A stretch of DNA of 64,000 bases from Myripristis murdjan (taxonomy: Eukaryota; Chordata; Actinopteri; Holocentriformes; Holocentridae): the NCBI RefSeq assembly GCF_902150065.1, contig NC_043987.1, positions 19,440,487-19,504,486 on the forward strand. The letters are read 5' to 3'. How positions within the stretch are numbered: position 1 is the stretch's first letter; the number at the start of each line of letters is the position of its first letter. Below, piece after piece: positions 13,221 to 23,957 of the stretch. A program made the translations under genes and the position numbers. The notes beneath the pieces are model-generated. The model did not search any database, had not been told where the DNA came from, and worked only from the letters and a program-made list of their open reading frames with translations.

Positions 13221-13556
13221 CAGTGGTCCTCAAAGTGGGGTCCGGGGACCCCTACAGGTTTCTCGAGGGGGTTCCAAGGGGTCCCCAGCAAGAGGAGAGT
13301 ATAATTTCACTCTAATTTAATTCACTAGAAATTATTCCAATTAGAAAATGTATAAGAATGAGTACTATAATCATATTTTTCATTCTCACATTATCTCCCC
13401 ACGGCAACAATGTGGGTATTCAGACGATCCAATACTAAACAACAATAAAAAGAAATCTCTATATGCAACTCGCTGGGACAAAATGTAATAAATTGGGGCT
13501 CGGTGGCCTAATGTGCGTTTGAGGGCCCTTGACGTGAAAACGTATAAGAAGCCCTG
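13221..13556. mobile_element. hAT-like non-autonomous element (relic)
   Basis: The left end reads CAGTGGTCCTCAAAGTGGGG and the right end, read on the minus strand, starts CAGGGCTTCTTATA. Both fit the CAGNGGTTCTYAA type of terminal inverted repeat found in hAT elements of vertebrates. There is no transposase frame in the 336 bases. The flanking octamers (TTATAGAG and TCATATGC) do not match, so the target duplication has decayed or a boundary is slightly off. Confidence 0.6.
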
Positions 13557-14024
13557 TCATATGCTAGATGATGGCTGAATTCTCATGCACACTGTGGATT
13601 GTGGAGGGATCCAAGGTGAATGGCCGCCCGTCAGGAAGACTGCCTTTGTCTCCATACTGAGAAAGTGCTTTGCAGTCAGCCATTACCTTCCCCTCGCCAT
13701 GCTGCTGGATTCAGCCCGCTCCACACGTCCGCTCACAGCGCTACAATAAAACTGCTCGGCATTTGCGAGAATATCAAGGGGACAGTTGTTCTACAGATGC
13801 TCAAAATGTAGGTTAGAAAGGATTTGACTGCAGCGACGGATGTCCGTGCTCTATCTTTTATTTTAAGCAATCGCCAAAATGTGCGAATATTCTGTATAAA
13901 TATAGATATTTAAAATGTTCAAATCATCGAAGCCCTTAATTAACTTGCATTAAATGGCTACTACCAATTTAATTTGCAGAGTCTGACTGAATGCAAAAAC
14001 GGGGATAATAAATTAAATTACGTT

Positions 14025-14159
14025 TCAGCCTATAGGTCGGAAATTGCTGCCAGAGAGGCGCTCCTCCATGACGAAGCTGGCCGGGTGGGAGTGCACCACG
14101 GCCGGGATCACTGTGAGCATGCCTCCCTTCCTCACACGCAAATTCTCCGCGTACAGCAT
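14025..14159 (-). CDS. Possible short coding exon, unknown protein
   Basis: A 44-codon minus-strand frame runs from an ATG at 14,159 to a TGA at 14,025; the open frame extends a few codons upstream past a possible acceptor (GGCACAG). About four fifths of the third codon positions are G or C although the surroundings are strongly AT-rich, and the competing plus-strand frame over the same bases is much less biased. The protein starts MLYAENLRVRKGG and ends SGSNFRPIG. I do not recognise it. It could be an exon of an undescribed minus-strand gene, a small ORF in a long noncoding RNA, or a CpG-rich regulatory element open by chance. A possible minus-strand AATAAA lies downstream at 13,857-13,862. 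Confidence 0.25.
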   Translation of the reverse strand: MLYAENLRVRKGGMLTVIPAVVHSHPASFVMEERLSGSNFRPIG

Positions 14160-14393
14160 ATTAGCACAGGGCCCGCAGCCTGTGCCACACCAACAAGCTC
14201 ACAAAAACAATATATCCAGTGCACTAATTTCTGGCTATTAAAAATTATAATAATAATAATAATAAAAATAAATTGTACACATGCTGGCACAATATTAAAA
14301 TTGGAATTAAAAATGAAACATCAGCAAATCGGTCGTTTATAATAACTGGATCTCACGTCTTTTCAAAACACTCTCATGTTTGCCTGAAAATGT

Positions 14394-14440
<47 letters not shown>

Positions 14441-14441
14441 T
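14394..14441. repeat. (TAA)n microsatellite
   Basis: A pure TAA trinucleotide run; a shorter TAA tract lies at about 14,246-14,268. Confidence 0.95.
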
Positions 14442-15006
14442 TTGTGTTAATCTAATTTTAACTCAGTTAAAGTCAGTGCAATTGAATCCACTGAATGGTT
14501 CCATTAACATAAGCTAGCCTACATCTCGCATATCGTCTTTTATTTTAGAAATTATAACAATATACTGCCTGCAGGCTGCACCACATCTAGGAATAAATGC
14601 AGCTTATGTCATTACATCAAGAGGCAACAGGCCAACAAATGTTTTATTTAAAAAAAAAAAAAAAAAAGAAGAAGAAGAATCAAGTAAAATTACTACTTAC
14701 TGGTATGTTAAATCCTTGCATAACAATAAATTATAAAATCACAAAATAAGGAGAGGGAAGGTGCAAGGCCAAGTGCGACGCCCATTTAAAAATAAAAATA
14801 AAAATAAAATAAAACATGTGGCTAGAGTTAAATCCTATAGTATTTCCATCTGAGGCTGAGCAGTAGCCTGCTGGGTCAGTCTAGTGAAAGCAGTGGGATT
14901 GGGGCTTCTAGCCTGGCTGAATCGAGGCTCGGATCTCCGAGCAGCGGCTCTCTCTCCCAGTGCAACTGCGTGCCTCGCGTCTCGGGCAGGGTAAACACGC
15001 TCTCCC

Positions 15007-15106
15007 ATTGGTCGGATACCTGCATGCTAATGAGCTCGTGCCGCCCGCCCGGGGATACGGGTCGTTCTGATTGGCCAGCATCACAAGCCAATGGTGTAGG
15101 AATTGG
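15007..15106 (-). promoter_or_regulatory. Cluster of four CCAAT boxes
   Basis: Four CCAAT/ATTGG pentamers lie within 100 bases (15,007, 15,070, 15,088 and 15,102). Three of them read CCAAT on the minus strand. The block is CpG-containing and GC-richer than its flanks, and it also carries the octamer-like core GCATGCTAATGAGCTC near 15,022. Closely spaced CCAAT boxes are NF-Y sites of promoters in vertebrates. No gene is recognised next to it, so the promoter call is inference. Confidence 0.4.
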
Positions 15107-16031
15107 CAGTGCTAAACACGGTGAAGGGCGCCAGATTTAAAGCACAGAATGGTCTCCACCACAATAGATGTCAGTGTAAGATGCACACAGGCCAAAATGC
15201 AATGATGCAGAGGAAAATAAACAAGTGAGTAAACTATGACCTCCAATCGGGGTCATCATAATACAGAAAAAACAATGTAAAATAAATAGTAATCATTATA
15301 AAGTGTGCCTTTCCCCCCTGCTGAAAAATAGCAATATTGATATTGGCAACATTTGTTTGATAACTCATATGAGGTATACCATGAATTTATACACTACAAA
15401 TTTATGCCAGCCTAAAATCATTTCTATATTTGACACTGCAAATGAAAAGGTAGTTAAAACGAGTTTGGAGGGTTTTCCCTTGACTACATCCTTCCATATA
15501 TGCCATTTACCAGGAATTTTAAGGCTTTATCATAAATAGTGCTAATTACCAAAAACAGTCACATACTGTCCCGATTTGTTTATATAGTCCAAGCAAAAAC
15601 ATTACAAACCACTCAATAATCTTGCAAAATACATTTCATAGCTACACAATTGCATAATAGGTTTTTAACATTTCCAGCAAAGGGGTGGAAATTGCCTAGC
15701 CTATATCTCTGCTTCTTAAAAATTAATATATCTACCTCAGCTGTCACAGAAGACACACTGTCTTTAAATAAATCAGAGGGAATATACAGATAAAATTACA
15801 ATTGTCTTCTATGCTGTTCCTGTGCCTATATTTTGTCCGCTATCTTTATGAACAAAAGAGACTTTTGCATTATGAGGCCAATATAGTATCAAAGCAATTT
15901 CATGAAAACATACACTGAATCACCGAGACAAGACAATAATTCCAATATTTCCCCCATGTTATTACTATGGACTTAGGTTATTACATTATGCTAAATGTTT
16001 ACAAATGAATCCCACTGAATATAAGGTTTTG

Positions 16032-16228
16032 ATTGGTTGGCACATTGCCAGAGCATTGTCAGTCACAGAGTGTAAACAAGACTCTGATTGGCTGTTGGCC
16101 AGTCCGCATTGGGCTGTCTGAAAAAAAGGCAATAACTGGCCCTGCGGTTTCAAGGCATCCCCGGGTTAGATGATGAAAGGAGATAAGAAGAGCCGGTTTC
16201 AAGGCTCCCCAAAGGCGGACCCCCATTG
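16032..16228 (-). promoter_or_regulatory. Second CCAAT-box cluster with forkhead-like site
   Basis: Four CCAAT boxes, all reading CCAAT on the minus strand (16,032, 16,087, 16,108 and 16,224), lie within 200 bases together with a GTAAACA forkhead-type core at 16,071. The common orientation suggests leftward transcription if this is a promoter. The next features to the left on that strand are the first CCAAT cluster and the GC-biased frame at 14.1 kb. Confidence 0.35.
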
Positions 16229-17282
16229 GCCCTGGAGCCATATGAGTCAAGCGTGAATCAAAGGGAATACTGCAGAGAGGGGGAAATTATATGTTAGATA
16301 TTTAAAATAATCAAGGTTAGTTTTCGGATAAATGTGGAGCAGCGATGCTAATCATTATGAAAAGTTATGGAAACAAGTGAAACGAGCCAAGAAGGAAAAT
16401 ACAGCGCAGGTTAGGCTTGAGCTTCATGAGGGGGAAAGGGGAAAAAAATCTTCGGTTGTGGATCGCTCTGCCGAAAGTCCGCTTTAATGGAGAAAATCTG
16501 CATGGAGTCTTTCACCATTTTAAAGTGTGGCTGCATGAGGTTTGTCGTAGTGGGTTAGTGTGGTAAAAATAAAACCGATGCAATTTGCTTAAAGTAAGAT
16601 TTGACTTTGAAATAATTGGATGATAGCATGGCATGTTGTTTGTAATAGTTTTGGTCTGGTTTAATCGCTAAAAATTCAGATTAGGTTTGAAATTCTTGCA
16701 CGGAGCACAGGCGACACAGCCGATGCATGTACACAGAGACTAAATTAGGCTAGCCTGCAACAAAACGAGTGTCATTTTCCCCCTACAGCATTGAATGCAT
16801 TTACCATGTAGCCTATACATTACGGTCATTTATTTATCCATCAACTTTTTCCCGAAATTGTTTTGTGAGCCCCGTGCTTTCACTGTCAGTTTATTATGTG
16901 GCTGAATAATGAAAGCCATCCAGGGATAAGAACCCTGATGATGCCCCTGTACATTTTCAAATGTTTATTTTACAAGAATGATAAAACACAGAATGTCCTA
17001 ATTTCTTGTTTTTGGTTATCTTTGGAGAGAACAATAAAACAATAAATTGGGTAAGACTTGTTTTTCTTAATCTGCAGAAATAGCTAGTCCTGGCGTAAAT
17101 ATTTGATTTAACTGATTAATCATAGGCAAATAAAAAGCAACAATAATTCCAATAAATCTAGGAGGATTGGGGAAAAAAATAAATAAATCCACATCTCTGT
17201 CTATGTGTGACCCCCTGACCCAGAGGGTTCAAGCCTTAATTTTGGTTGCATTACAAATTACAAATCATATAAAGCCTCTATA

Positions 17283-17334
<52 letters not shown>

Positions 17335-17380
17335 CATACACACACACACACACATACACACGTGTGTGTGTATGTGTGTG
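17283..17380. repeat. Compound (GT)n(TA)n(CA)n(GT)n microsatellite
   Basis: GT, then TA (about 17,293-17,324), then CA (about 17,326-17,361) meeting GT at a CACACGTGTG junction. The CA and GT arms form an inverted repeat, as in the compound tract at 9.6 kb. Confidence 0.95.
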
Positions 17381-17490
17381 TTTTGTTTTTGTGTTTCTTG
17401 TTTCAGTGAGATGCTATCTGGAAATGGCAGCGCTCAATGTTATTTGTCTATTCAACAGTTCAATTTGACGTGAGTACATTATCTATATCT

Positions 17491-17582
17491 ATAAAAAAAA
17501 AAAAAAAAAAAGACATAATATCACTTGCACTGATAATGCACAAATGAATTTCATGGAGACTTTTTTTTTTTTTTTTTTTTTT
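17491..17582. repeat. Poly(A) and poly(T) tracts
   Basis: A run of A (17,491-17,510) is followed about 50 bases later by a run of T (17,561-17,582). The intervening unique sequence is too short to identify as a retroposon. Confidence 0.85.
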
Positions 17583-18119
17583 ACTTTGTATGCCATTGTG
17601 CGGCCATGATGGACCATATCTGACAGTATTTTCACAGTGAAGTAAAGCTTACACAAACCGTATAAACTGAGAAAATCTACAGAGGGACCATTTGAGCTGG
17701 CTAAACACAAACTTCGCTCACCACAGTTTGTGTCATTGCCTCATGTCATTGTGCTCTTGTCAATGAGTGCACGCAATGTGCAATAGTCCTGGAGATGGTC
17801 AGTTGCACACGCAAACGTGCACGAGAACACGCACGCTCTCCGCTTTAGCACGGCAGAGCGGAGTGATAATTAATGCGGAGTGAGTGATTTCTTAAGGAAA
17901 AGACCAGTTTTACGACGAGGATTGTCCTTGGTCAATGAAGCGGTGATGATTGACACTTGGTGTCACCCATAGACGGAGAAAGGCCCTTGGATATCAGGGT
18001 TGGACAAACTCATTGTCAATGGGCTTTTATTTTCACACGTAAAACATTTGACAAGAACAACTGAGATACCAAGCAGAGCCTATAGGGTCACCTGGAACAT
18101 GTGACTGTGTGAGGGTTAT

Positions 18120-18151
18120 GCACTTTGTGAAAGTATTGTTTCACAAAGTGC
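18120..18151. repeat. Perfect 13-bp inverted repeat (hairpin)
   Basis: GCACTTTGTGAAA is followed by a six-base loop (GTATTG) and then its exact reverse complement. The stem can extend one more A-T pair. It lies in AT-rich DNA without a neighbouring gene and is followed by a poly(A) run at 18,171-18,197. Confidence 0.8.
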
Positions 18152-18170
18152 AAAGGCAAGGTACATTTGA

Positions 18171-18197
18171 AAAAAAAAAAAAAAAAAAAAAAAAAAA
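18171..18197 (+). repeat. Poly(A) tract
   Basis: About 27 A residues. No retroposon body is recognised. Confidence 0.9.
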
Positions 18198-18299
18198 GAT
18201 GTATGGGGTCAACCCAAACCTGATTTGGGTTGAGCGTAAAATTTAAAAAAGCATCTAAAGCATCTATCTATAATATTATCTATAATCTATATCTATATC

Positions 18300-18302
18300 T
18301 AA

Positions 18303-18393
<91 letters not shown>

Positions 18394-18441
18394 GTTGAGG
18401 CAAACAAGACAACGGGTACGTTACATCTTTACATTTTGACA

Positions 18442-18521
<80 letters not shown>

Positions 18522-18573
18522 TATGGAAGCGAAATTGGAACATTATGCTTTTTTTTTTTTTTTTTTTTTTTTT
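18300..18573. repeat. Compound (TA)n(GA)n, (GT)n(GA)n and poly(T) tracts
   Basis: A TA run passes directly into GA repeats (to 18,390). After about 50 bases of unique sequence, a GT run passes into GA repeats (18,444-18,517), followed by a T run (18,549-18,573). Confidence 0.95.
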
Positions 18574-19389
18574 GATCGTCTCGGGAAAAAAAGGCGATTG
18601 CCTTATTTATTAGGCAATATTTACCATGGGTGGTTGGGCATAATCGAAGTCTGGGTGGTCGGTTGTGCGTGCATGCGTGCATGTGTGTGTGTGCGTGTGT
18701 GTGTGTGTGTTGGGGGTGGGGTGCTTACTGTATATGGGAACTGTCTGATTGCTGAGGCATATGGTATAACCAAACGCACACCACTGATTTTCTTCAAGTC
18801 AACTGTAGGCAATCTATGTTATCACACAAATAAAATTAATTCCCCTTTATTGTCAGTTCACAGAAGTGCAACTCTCCCATAAGGACAGTAACACACATTT
18901 TAATAACAGAGCACCCAATATATAAGTATAATAACTAGGCTATTATAGCCATAGGCCTAAAGTAGCCTATTCAGATTTCAGTAATTCACACTGTATGGAT
19001 TATATGCTGCAGCACATACTTCCCCTCTGCCGAGCCTGCAAACAAAAGACTAGGGAACCATGAATGAGATGAGCAGTAGAATAGTAGACATATTGTTTTT
19101 ATCGCAGTATGTCACACAAAATATCGAATGTGCGTTTTTGCAGATCTGTAAAAGGTATTGGCTAGTCTACAGACAGGTGTGTTACGGCTAGGCTTATATA
19201 ATGATTTTTATAATAATAAAACATATATGACAATAACGTAGAACTTTTTTTTTTAGTGGCTATAGGTTAAACATATAAACGTGGTGTAAAGTTAATGGCA
19301 CTTGCAGGGTAAGTGGGTAATGCATCGGGCTATGCACAGCACGCCGAGTCTAAACCCCTCCAAAAAGAGTTAAAAAGAATAAATGGAGA

Positions 19390-19610
19390 ATAATTTGCAT
19401 TGCATAAGGTCGCGCATCACAAAATGTTATCGTGATTGGAAGTCTGGTTCCAGAGTGATTCTGCCATCCTCCTGGACACAGAAATCCGCCCGCGTACGTG
19501 GAGGATCTCTTAATTTGAGCTTTTTTTCTCCTTTGCCCTGATATCCTCGGAGCACATTTGCCTCTCTTTACCTTTAAGTTCATCGACCCAGGGAACCTGA
19601 CGTCATATTT
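19390..19610. promoter_or_regulatory. CRE/octamer block, possible enhancer or promoter
   Basis: The block holds a perfect octamer ATTTGCAT (19,393-19,400) and a perfect palindromic CRE TGACGTCA (19,598-19,605), followed directly by an AT-rich TATTTTTAA. Several CpGs lie between and after them. Octamer sites bind POU factors and CREs bind CREB/ATF. No gene starts nearby that I can recognise, so the function is inference. Confidence 0.3.
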
Positions 19611-20358
19611 TTAACCCCTTCACTCCCTCGCCGGGGATTACACCAGGCCAGGCAGCGTTTCCCCTACAGCCCTAGACACAGAACTAAAAAACAAAAAACA
19701 AAGTTCATCAGCAGTCGGAGGCTGCTCTAACACAAGCCGATGCCACCAGCGACGGGCGTTTTGTTGTTCAAAAGTTAACATTGTGAATGAGTGTGTTTTT
19801 GCTTGTGTTTGTGTCCAAGTCTACACATACTGCCATTACTTTCTGCTACTGCATTTCTGTTGCATAATTAATTCTTCCTGCAACAGTTCACACTTTGGAT
19901 CAACAAAATGTCTCACTGTGATGGCTGAGTCTCAATTTCGGCCACTAGCGGATTTATCTAAGAATCTTTAAACTGTCTGTCAGTGTTTATCACTACCATG
20001 CACTACCTCCAAATACACAAATAAAGAAATTAATGAATGAGTGAATTAAAAAAAAAAAACTGTATGTGTCTGACTCTCCAGTTACATAGGCCTACTAATT
20101 TATGCAAACCATTTCGCCAGCTTTCCGAGGTGAGCTATCACTGCCTCCAACTGCACTACACATTAAGCTGTGGCATTTCTTTTCCAAGTCTTATGATTAT
20201 AGCTGTCTAATACAGCTGTTGAAGGCTTAAACACACACAAGGACAACATTGTGCATCCGTTATTAAATGTATCAGCCATGTTGTTTCCTAACATCTGCAG
20301 TGAGGGTGCTGGGGGACACTAAGGGTTTGCATGATGCTCCCATGGTCATGTGACCAAG

Positions 20359-20556
20359 ATGGCTGTTGTCACTAAAAAGCTCTTGTTTGAGAGAAGAAAG
20401 GGGGTTTGTGAGGCGATTGATTTCTCCCCCCAGCTGCAGGTTGAAGGAGCATTGCATAAACATCACATGGCTAAACTGGGCAGTGATAATGTAGATCAGA
20501 TCAGTGGCCCAGACACAGGCCTAGTATCTTGCAGGCCCAGGTCTATCCATGGCTGA
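20359..20556 (+). CDS. Possible small ORF behind YY1/M-box-like motif
   Basis: A 65-residue frame begins MAVVTKKLLFERRKG at an ATG with a strong initiation context (A at -3, G at +4). Just upstream is the palindrome GGTCATGTGACC (20,344-20,355), which contains an M-box-type E-box, and the start itself overlaps AAGATGGC, a YY1-type core. The protein resembles nothing I know and there is no codon bias strong enough to call it coding. It may equally be a regulatory element open by chance. Confidence 0.15.
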   Translation: MAVVTKKLLFERRKGVCEAIDFSPQLQVEGALHKHHMAKLGSDNVDQISGPDTGLVSCRPRSIHG

Positions 20557-20990
20557 GTCTGCTCAGCCCTTTGGGCTTCCTCCTTTCACATAGCCCCCGC
20601 ATTCATTTCACACAACCCACTCTTTATCCTCTTCCTCTCACTAAACCCTAAATGCTGAGATTGTGAGGGCTGACTTATTAGGATATTCTGATGGCTCTTG
20701 CCAGTTTGATGGAGAAATAATACCACATGATTTCTAGTAGTGGTGAAACAATGCAAATAAGGGCTACATATGTTTACTGCTTACATATACTGTTATGCAT
20801 GGCCTGCATCAAGTTGACTGGTAACAGACTGCTAAAATTCCTGGTATGCAAATGGATTCAGAAATGATGGAGACCAAATGATTATCTAATACCATCATGG
20901 GTTGATGTAATTTCAGAATGAGGAAGGGTGGAGAATGGCCAAGTATGAGAAACAATTTAGATGTTGTTTCTCTTAACTGTCATGCCCTGT

Positions 20991-20991
20991 T

Positions 20992-21022
<31 letters not shown>

Positions 21023-21025
21023 TTT
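20991..21025. repeat. (TTTA)n microsatellite
   Basis: About eight TTTA units. Confidence 0.9.
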
Positions 21026-21798
21026 CTGAGTCAAATTATTCAGCATGAAGATAATAATATACTGCTGGTTTATTCTCACAGTAGATATTTCACAGTAATT
21101 TTTGTTTTTACACATGTACATGAACAGCTGAGTGGGGAGAGAAAAATGTCATTTTATTTATTAAAATGCTCTCACTGTTTATTAAAGTGATAGACAGAGC
21201 CAGAGTATAAATAGGCTACTGTATGGAAGAAAAAAAAAACTTGATTCAACAGTTTAAGCACAAAAACAAAATAGGAAAATGTGTCTGTGACACATAAACT
21301 TCTGTATTGTGAGTATCTGAAGCAATCTAATAATTATTAACGTGGACTGTAGGACAGACAGTCTGGCACTTCAACAAGTCTTAGGGGCTAGGCAATGAAA
21401 TATTAGCAGACCACAGTGTAACAGTGGAAGCAGCCGCGAATGATCCACCTCTCCACATACAGCTCAGGTCAAAACATGAAGGTGCAGGGACTAGGACACC
21501 AGTTAGTGAAAAATGATCAATAAAGATTAAATGATTCAGGCATTCCAATATCAGCCTGAAAATGTCTGGCTTAGTTAGCAGAAAGGCCTCATGCGCTGGT
21601 ACTTATCCACAACAACTACAACAACAAGTCGAAGCATGCTATGGCCTCTGCCAACAGATTTTGAATAAACCTCTTGGACAGAGTAGAATAAATACTATGC
21701 AGGAACACTTACCTCCACAGTTATATGGTGTGGCGCATTGATTGTATAGCAATAATTTAAGCACTGTCCAGCTTCCCTGCATTGCCTTTCTTGTTCAT

Positions 21799-21919
<121 letters not shown>

Positions 21920-23864
21920 GCATTGTCATAAATCCAGCTCCCCCGTCACACCAACGAATCAGTTTATGTGACATGTATATGCTTTTCGCATGAAGTGTCC
22001 AATTAAAAATGTCCTTTGCAAAGCCTAAACCAGTGTTCGTGGGGGCCAGTGTGCCCCCTATAGCAGATGGCCCTTCTGTCAGATTAATTTCACATCCCAG
22101 TGGCCAATTGTGGTTCAGACATAAAAGTGATGAGCCGTATTTCACTGTCTGGGCTGATACGACTCCCAAAGATGTGGATGCTTTTTTTATGGATCTTCAA
22201 ATATGCTGTTATCATTCTCACTCCCCACCTGACAAGCCAGCAATGTCTGCCAAAGATAAAACTTTAACAATGCCAGATCATTGCAACAGGGCCTAAGTGA
22301 ACAAGTAGACACAGTGACGGGCAAAGTCAGTTCACCTAGCAGCATCCTGCATGCGTTTCAACATCCTCTGAACATCCCTGATGTTGAAGAACACTATCCG
22401 CAACTGTTTTAGTGCTGATCCTGCCACCATTTACACACTCATTATGTTTTAGAGTCTTTTTTGGAATAGATATATTTTCATTTCTGATCTCCCACACACA
22501 CACAGAGGAAGAGACAGCGAATGAGGAAGAAAAACAAAGAGAGATTCTTTTTTGAAAGGAAACACCAAATCACTTCAGGCCCTGTAGAGACAGAATGCGG
22601 CTTTCAGCAGGTCAGAGAAAGCAGGATGTTGTTGTATTTAAATGATAAATCCAGTCAATATTTAAAAGATATTTAGTTTTCCAACATATTTAAGTTAGAC
22701 AGGCCAATATGATCCACATATACACAATTTGCCTCGCGTTCTCCTGTAATCTTGAATGCAAATGCATGTAATTATATTTATTCTGGGTGTTTTCACCGTC
22801 ATAATTACAAAGATACAATATTTTACAGTTGTTCAAATGTAATAATAGTTAAGTTTTAATGCATAAGCCTATGAGTGTTTTTGCATGTTTGTGCATACAT
22901 GCCCGCGTGTATGTCACTTGCCCCCTCTGACAAAGATATTGCAAAAGATATAAGGTAATATCACTGTTTGGCTGACTATGACCAAGGCACTTTGTCCTCA
23001 GTCTCAGGAGGACATGACACATGGCTTAGGCCAGAGGATAGAATAATGTGTGGCAGAGTGAATGGCTGCACATGCTCATTAGTATCATTAATCACCAGGG
23101 ACAGAGGTGCCTAATGATAGAGGGAGGAGGGACTTCACAGGCGGGATAGGAGGGGAAGGGTATGACAGAGATGAAGGATTCCTTAAAAAATATTAACATT
23201 TGAAAAATATGGGGCTGCTTTTTTGGATTTATTTTACTTTATTTATTTTGGGCACCCCCGGGTCTAACGACACCATAGGGATTGCAGGAAACAAAGGGAA
23301 CAGTGTAATTAATATCAGAATTAATTGTCATTCTAAATTGTCTTATAATTCTAATTTAATGTGAAGTTCTCACTTATAGTGTGAGAGAAAATTGGACTGA
23401 GCCAGTTCCCCTGTGTAAAAAAGAGTCTCTGCGGGGTTCACGCGTCAAATGGGCACGTGTCATTCTCTCACAGATGTTTGATTGTGAACTGAGGGATTTC
23501 ACTTGTGGGGCTTCCACTTCCTGCTTGGCCTCGCATCTCTCATTGTAATATGCAGCTAATGGGAGTAGCTGAGCCTTGAACCAGAAGCCAGGGGTGGAGA
23601 GTGACGGGTGTAGCTGAACTGGCTCCTCTCTCCAGCCTGTTCTGTGGGAGCAAGAGGCCCTGAGCTTGGCCATCCCACTGCAGCACTACAGGCTCCAGGG
23701 ATAGTCGTGCATGGCGAGGGCAGGCTGTTTGATCAGCACATATTTTTAATTGGCTCCAGGCACCCTGGAGTGTCAGCATTGCCACGGAGTAGACTCCTAC
23801 TGCACCTTTCCTAATTAAAATCATTAGAAATTCCAGGCGCATCATAAAGGATTAAATGAGACTT

Positions 23865-23867
<3 letters not shown>

Positions 23868-23895
<28 letters not shown>

Positions 23896-23957
23896 CGTGC
23901 GTGCGTGTGTGTGTGCACGCCTGTGTGAGCATCTTGTGTGTGTGTGTGTGTGTGTGC
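23868..23957. repeat. (GT)n microsatellite with interruptions
   Basis: Two GT tracts are joined by GTGCGTGC units and a short unique spacer. Confidence 0.9.

Larger units (their letters stand above)
13557..20990. other. Intergenic stretch with regulatory-looking blocks
   Basis: No known gene was recognised. The stretch differs from the rest of the left half in holding several CpG- or motif-rich blocks: a GC-biased minus-strand frame at 14,025-14,159, CCAAT clusters at 15,007-15,106 and 16,032-16,228, a CpG-containing block at 17,840-18,030 and a CRE/octamer block at 19,390-19,610. They are described separately. Confidence 0.5.

Noticed and set aside
13213-13564. Target-site duplication for the hAT-like relic
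   Set aside because: The flanking octamers TTATAGAG and TCATATGC differ at several positions.
14876-15091. A 71-codon minus-strand frame across the first CCAAT cluster
   Set aside because: The CCAAT boxes fall inside the frame, codon bias is weak, and the block reads better as regulatory DNA.
17009-17026. Partial similarity to miR-9 (TTTGGTTATCT)
   Set aside because: The match breaks after 11 bases and there is no precursor hairpin around it.
22009-22296. A 95-codon plus-strand frame starting MSFAKPKPVFVGAS
   Set aside because: It looks protein-like at first sight, but there is no family match, no clear codon bias and no usable splice partners. A conserved noncoding element is at least as likely.
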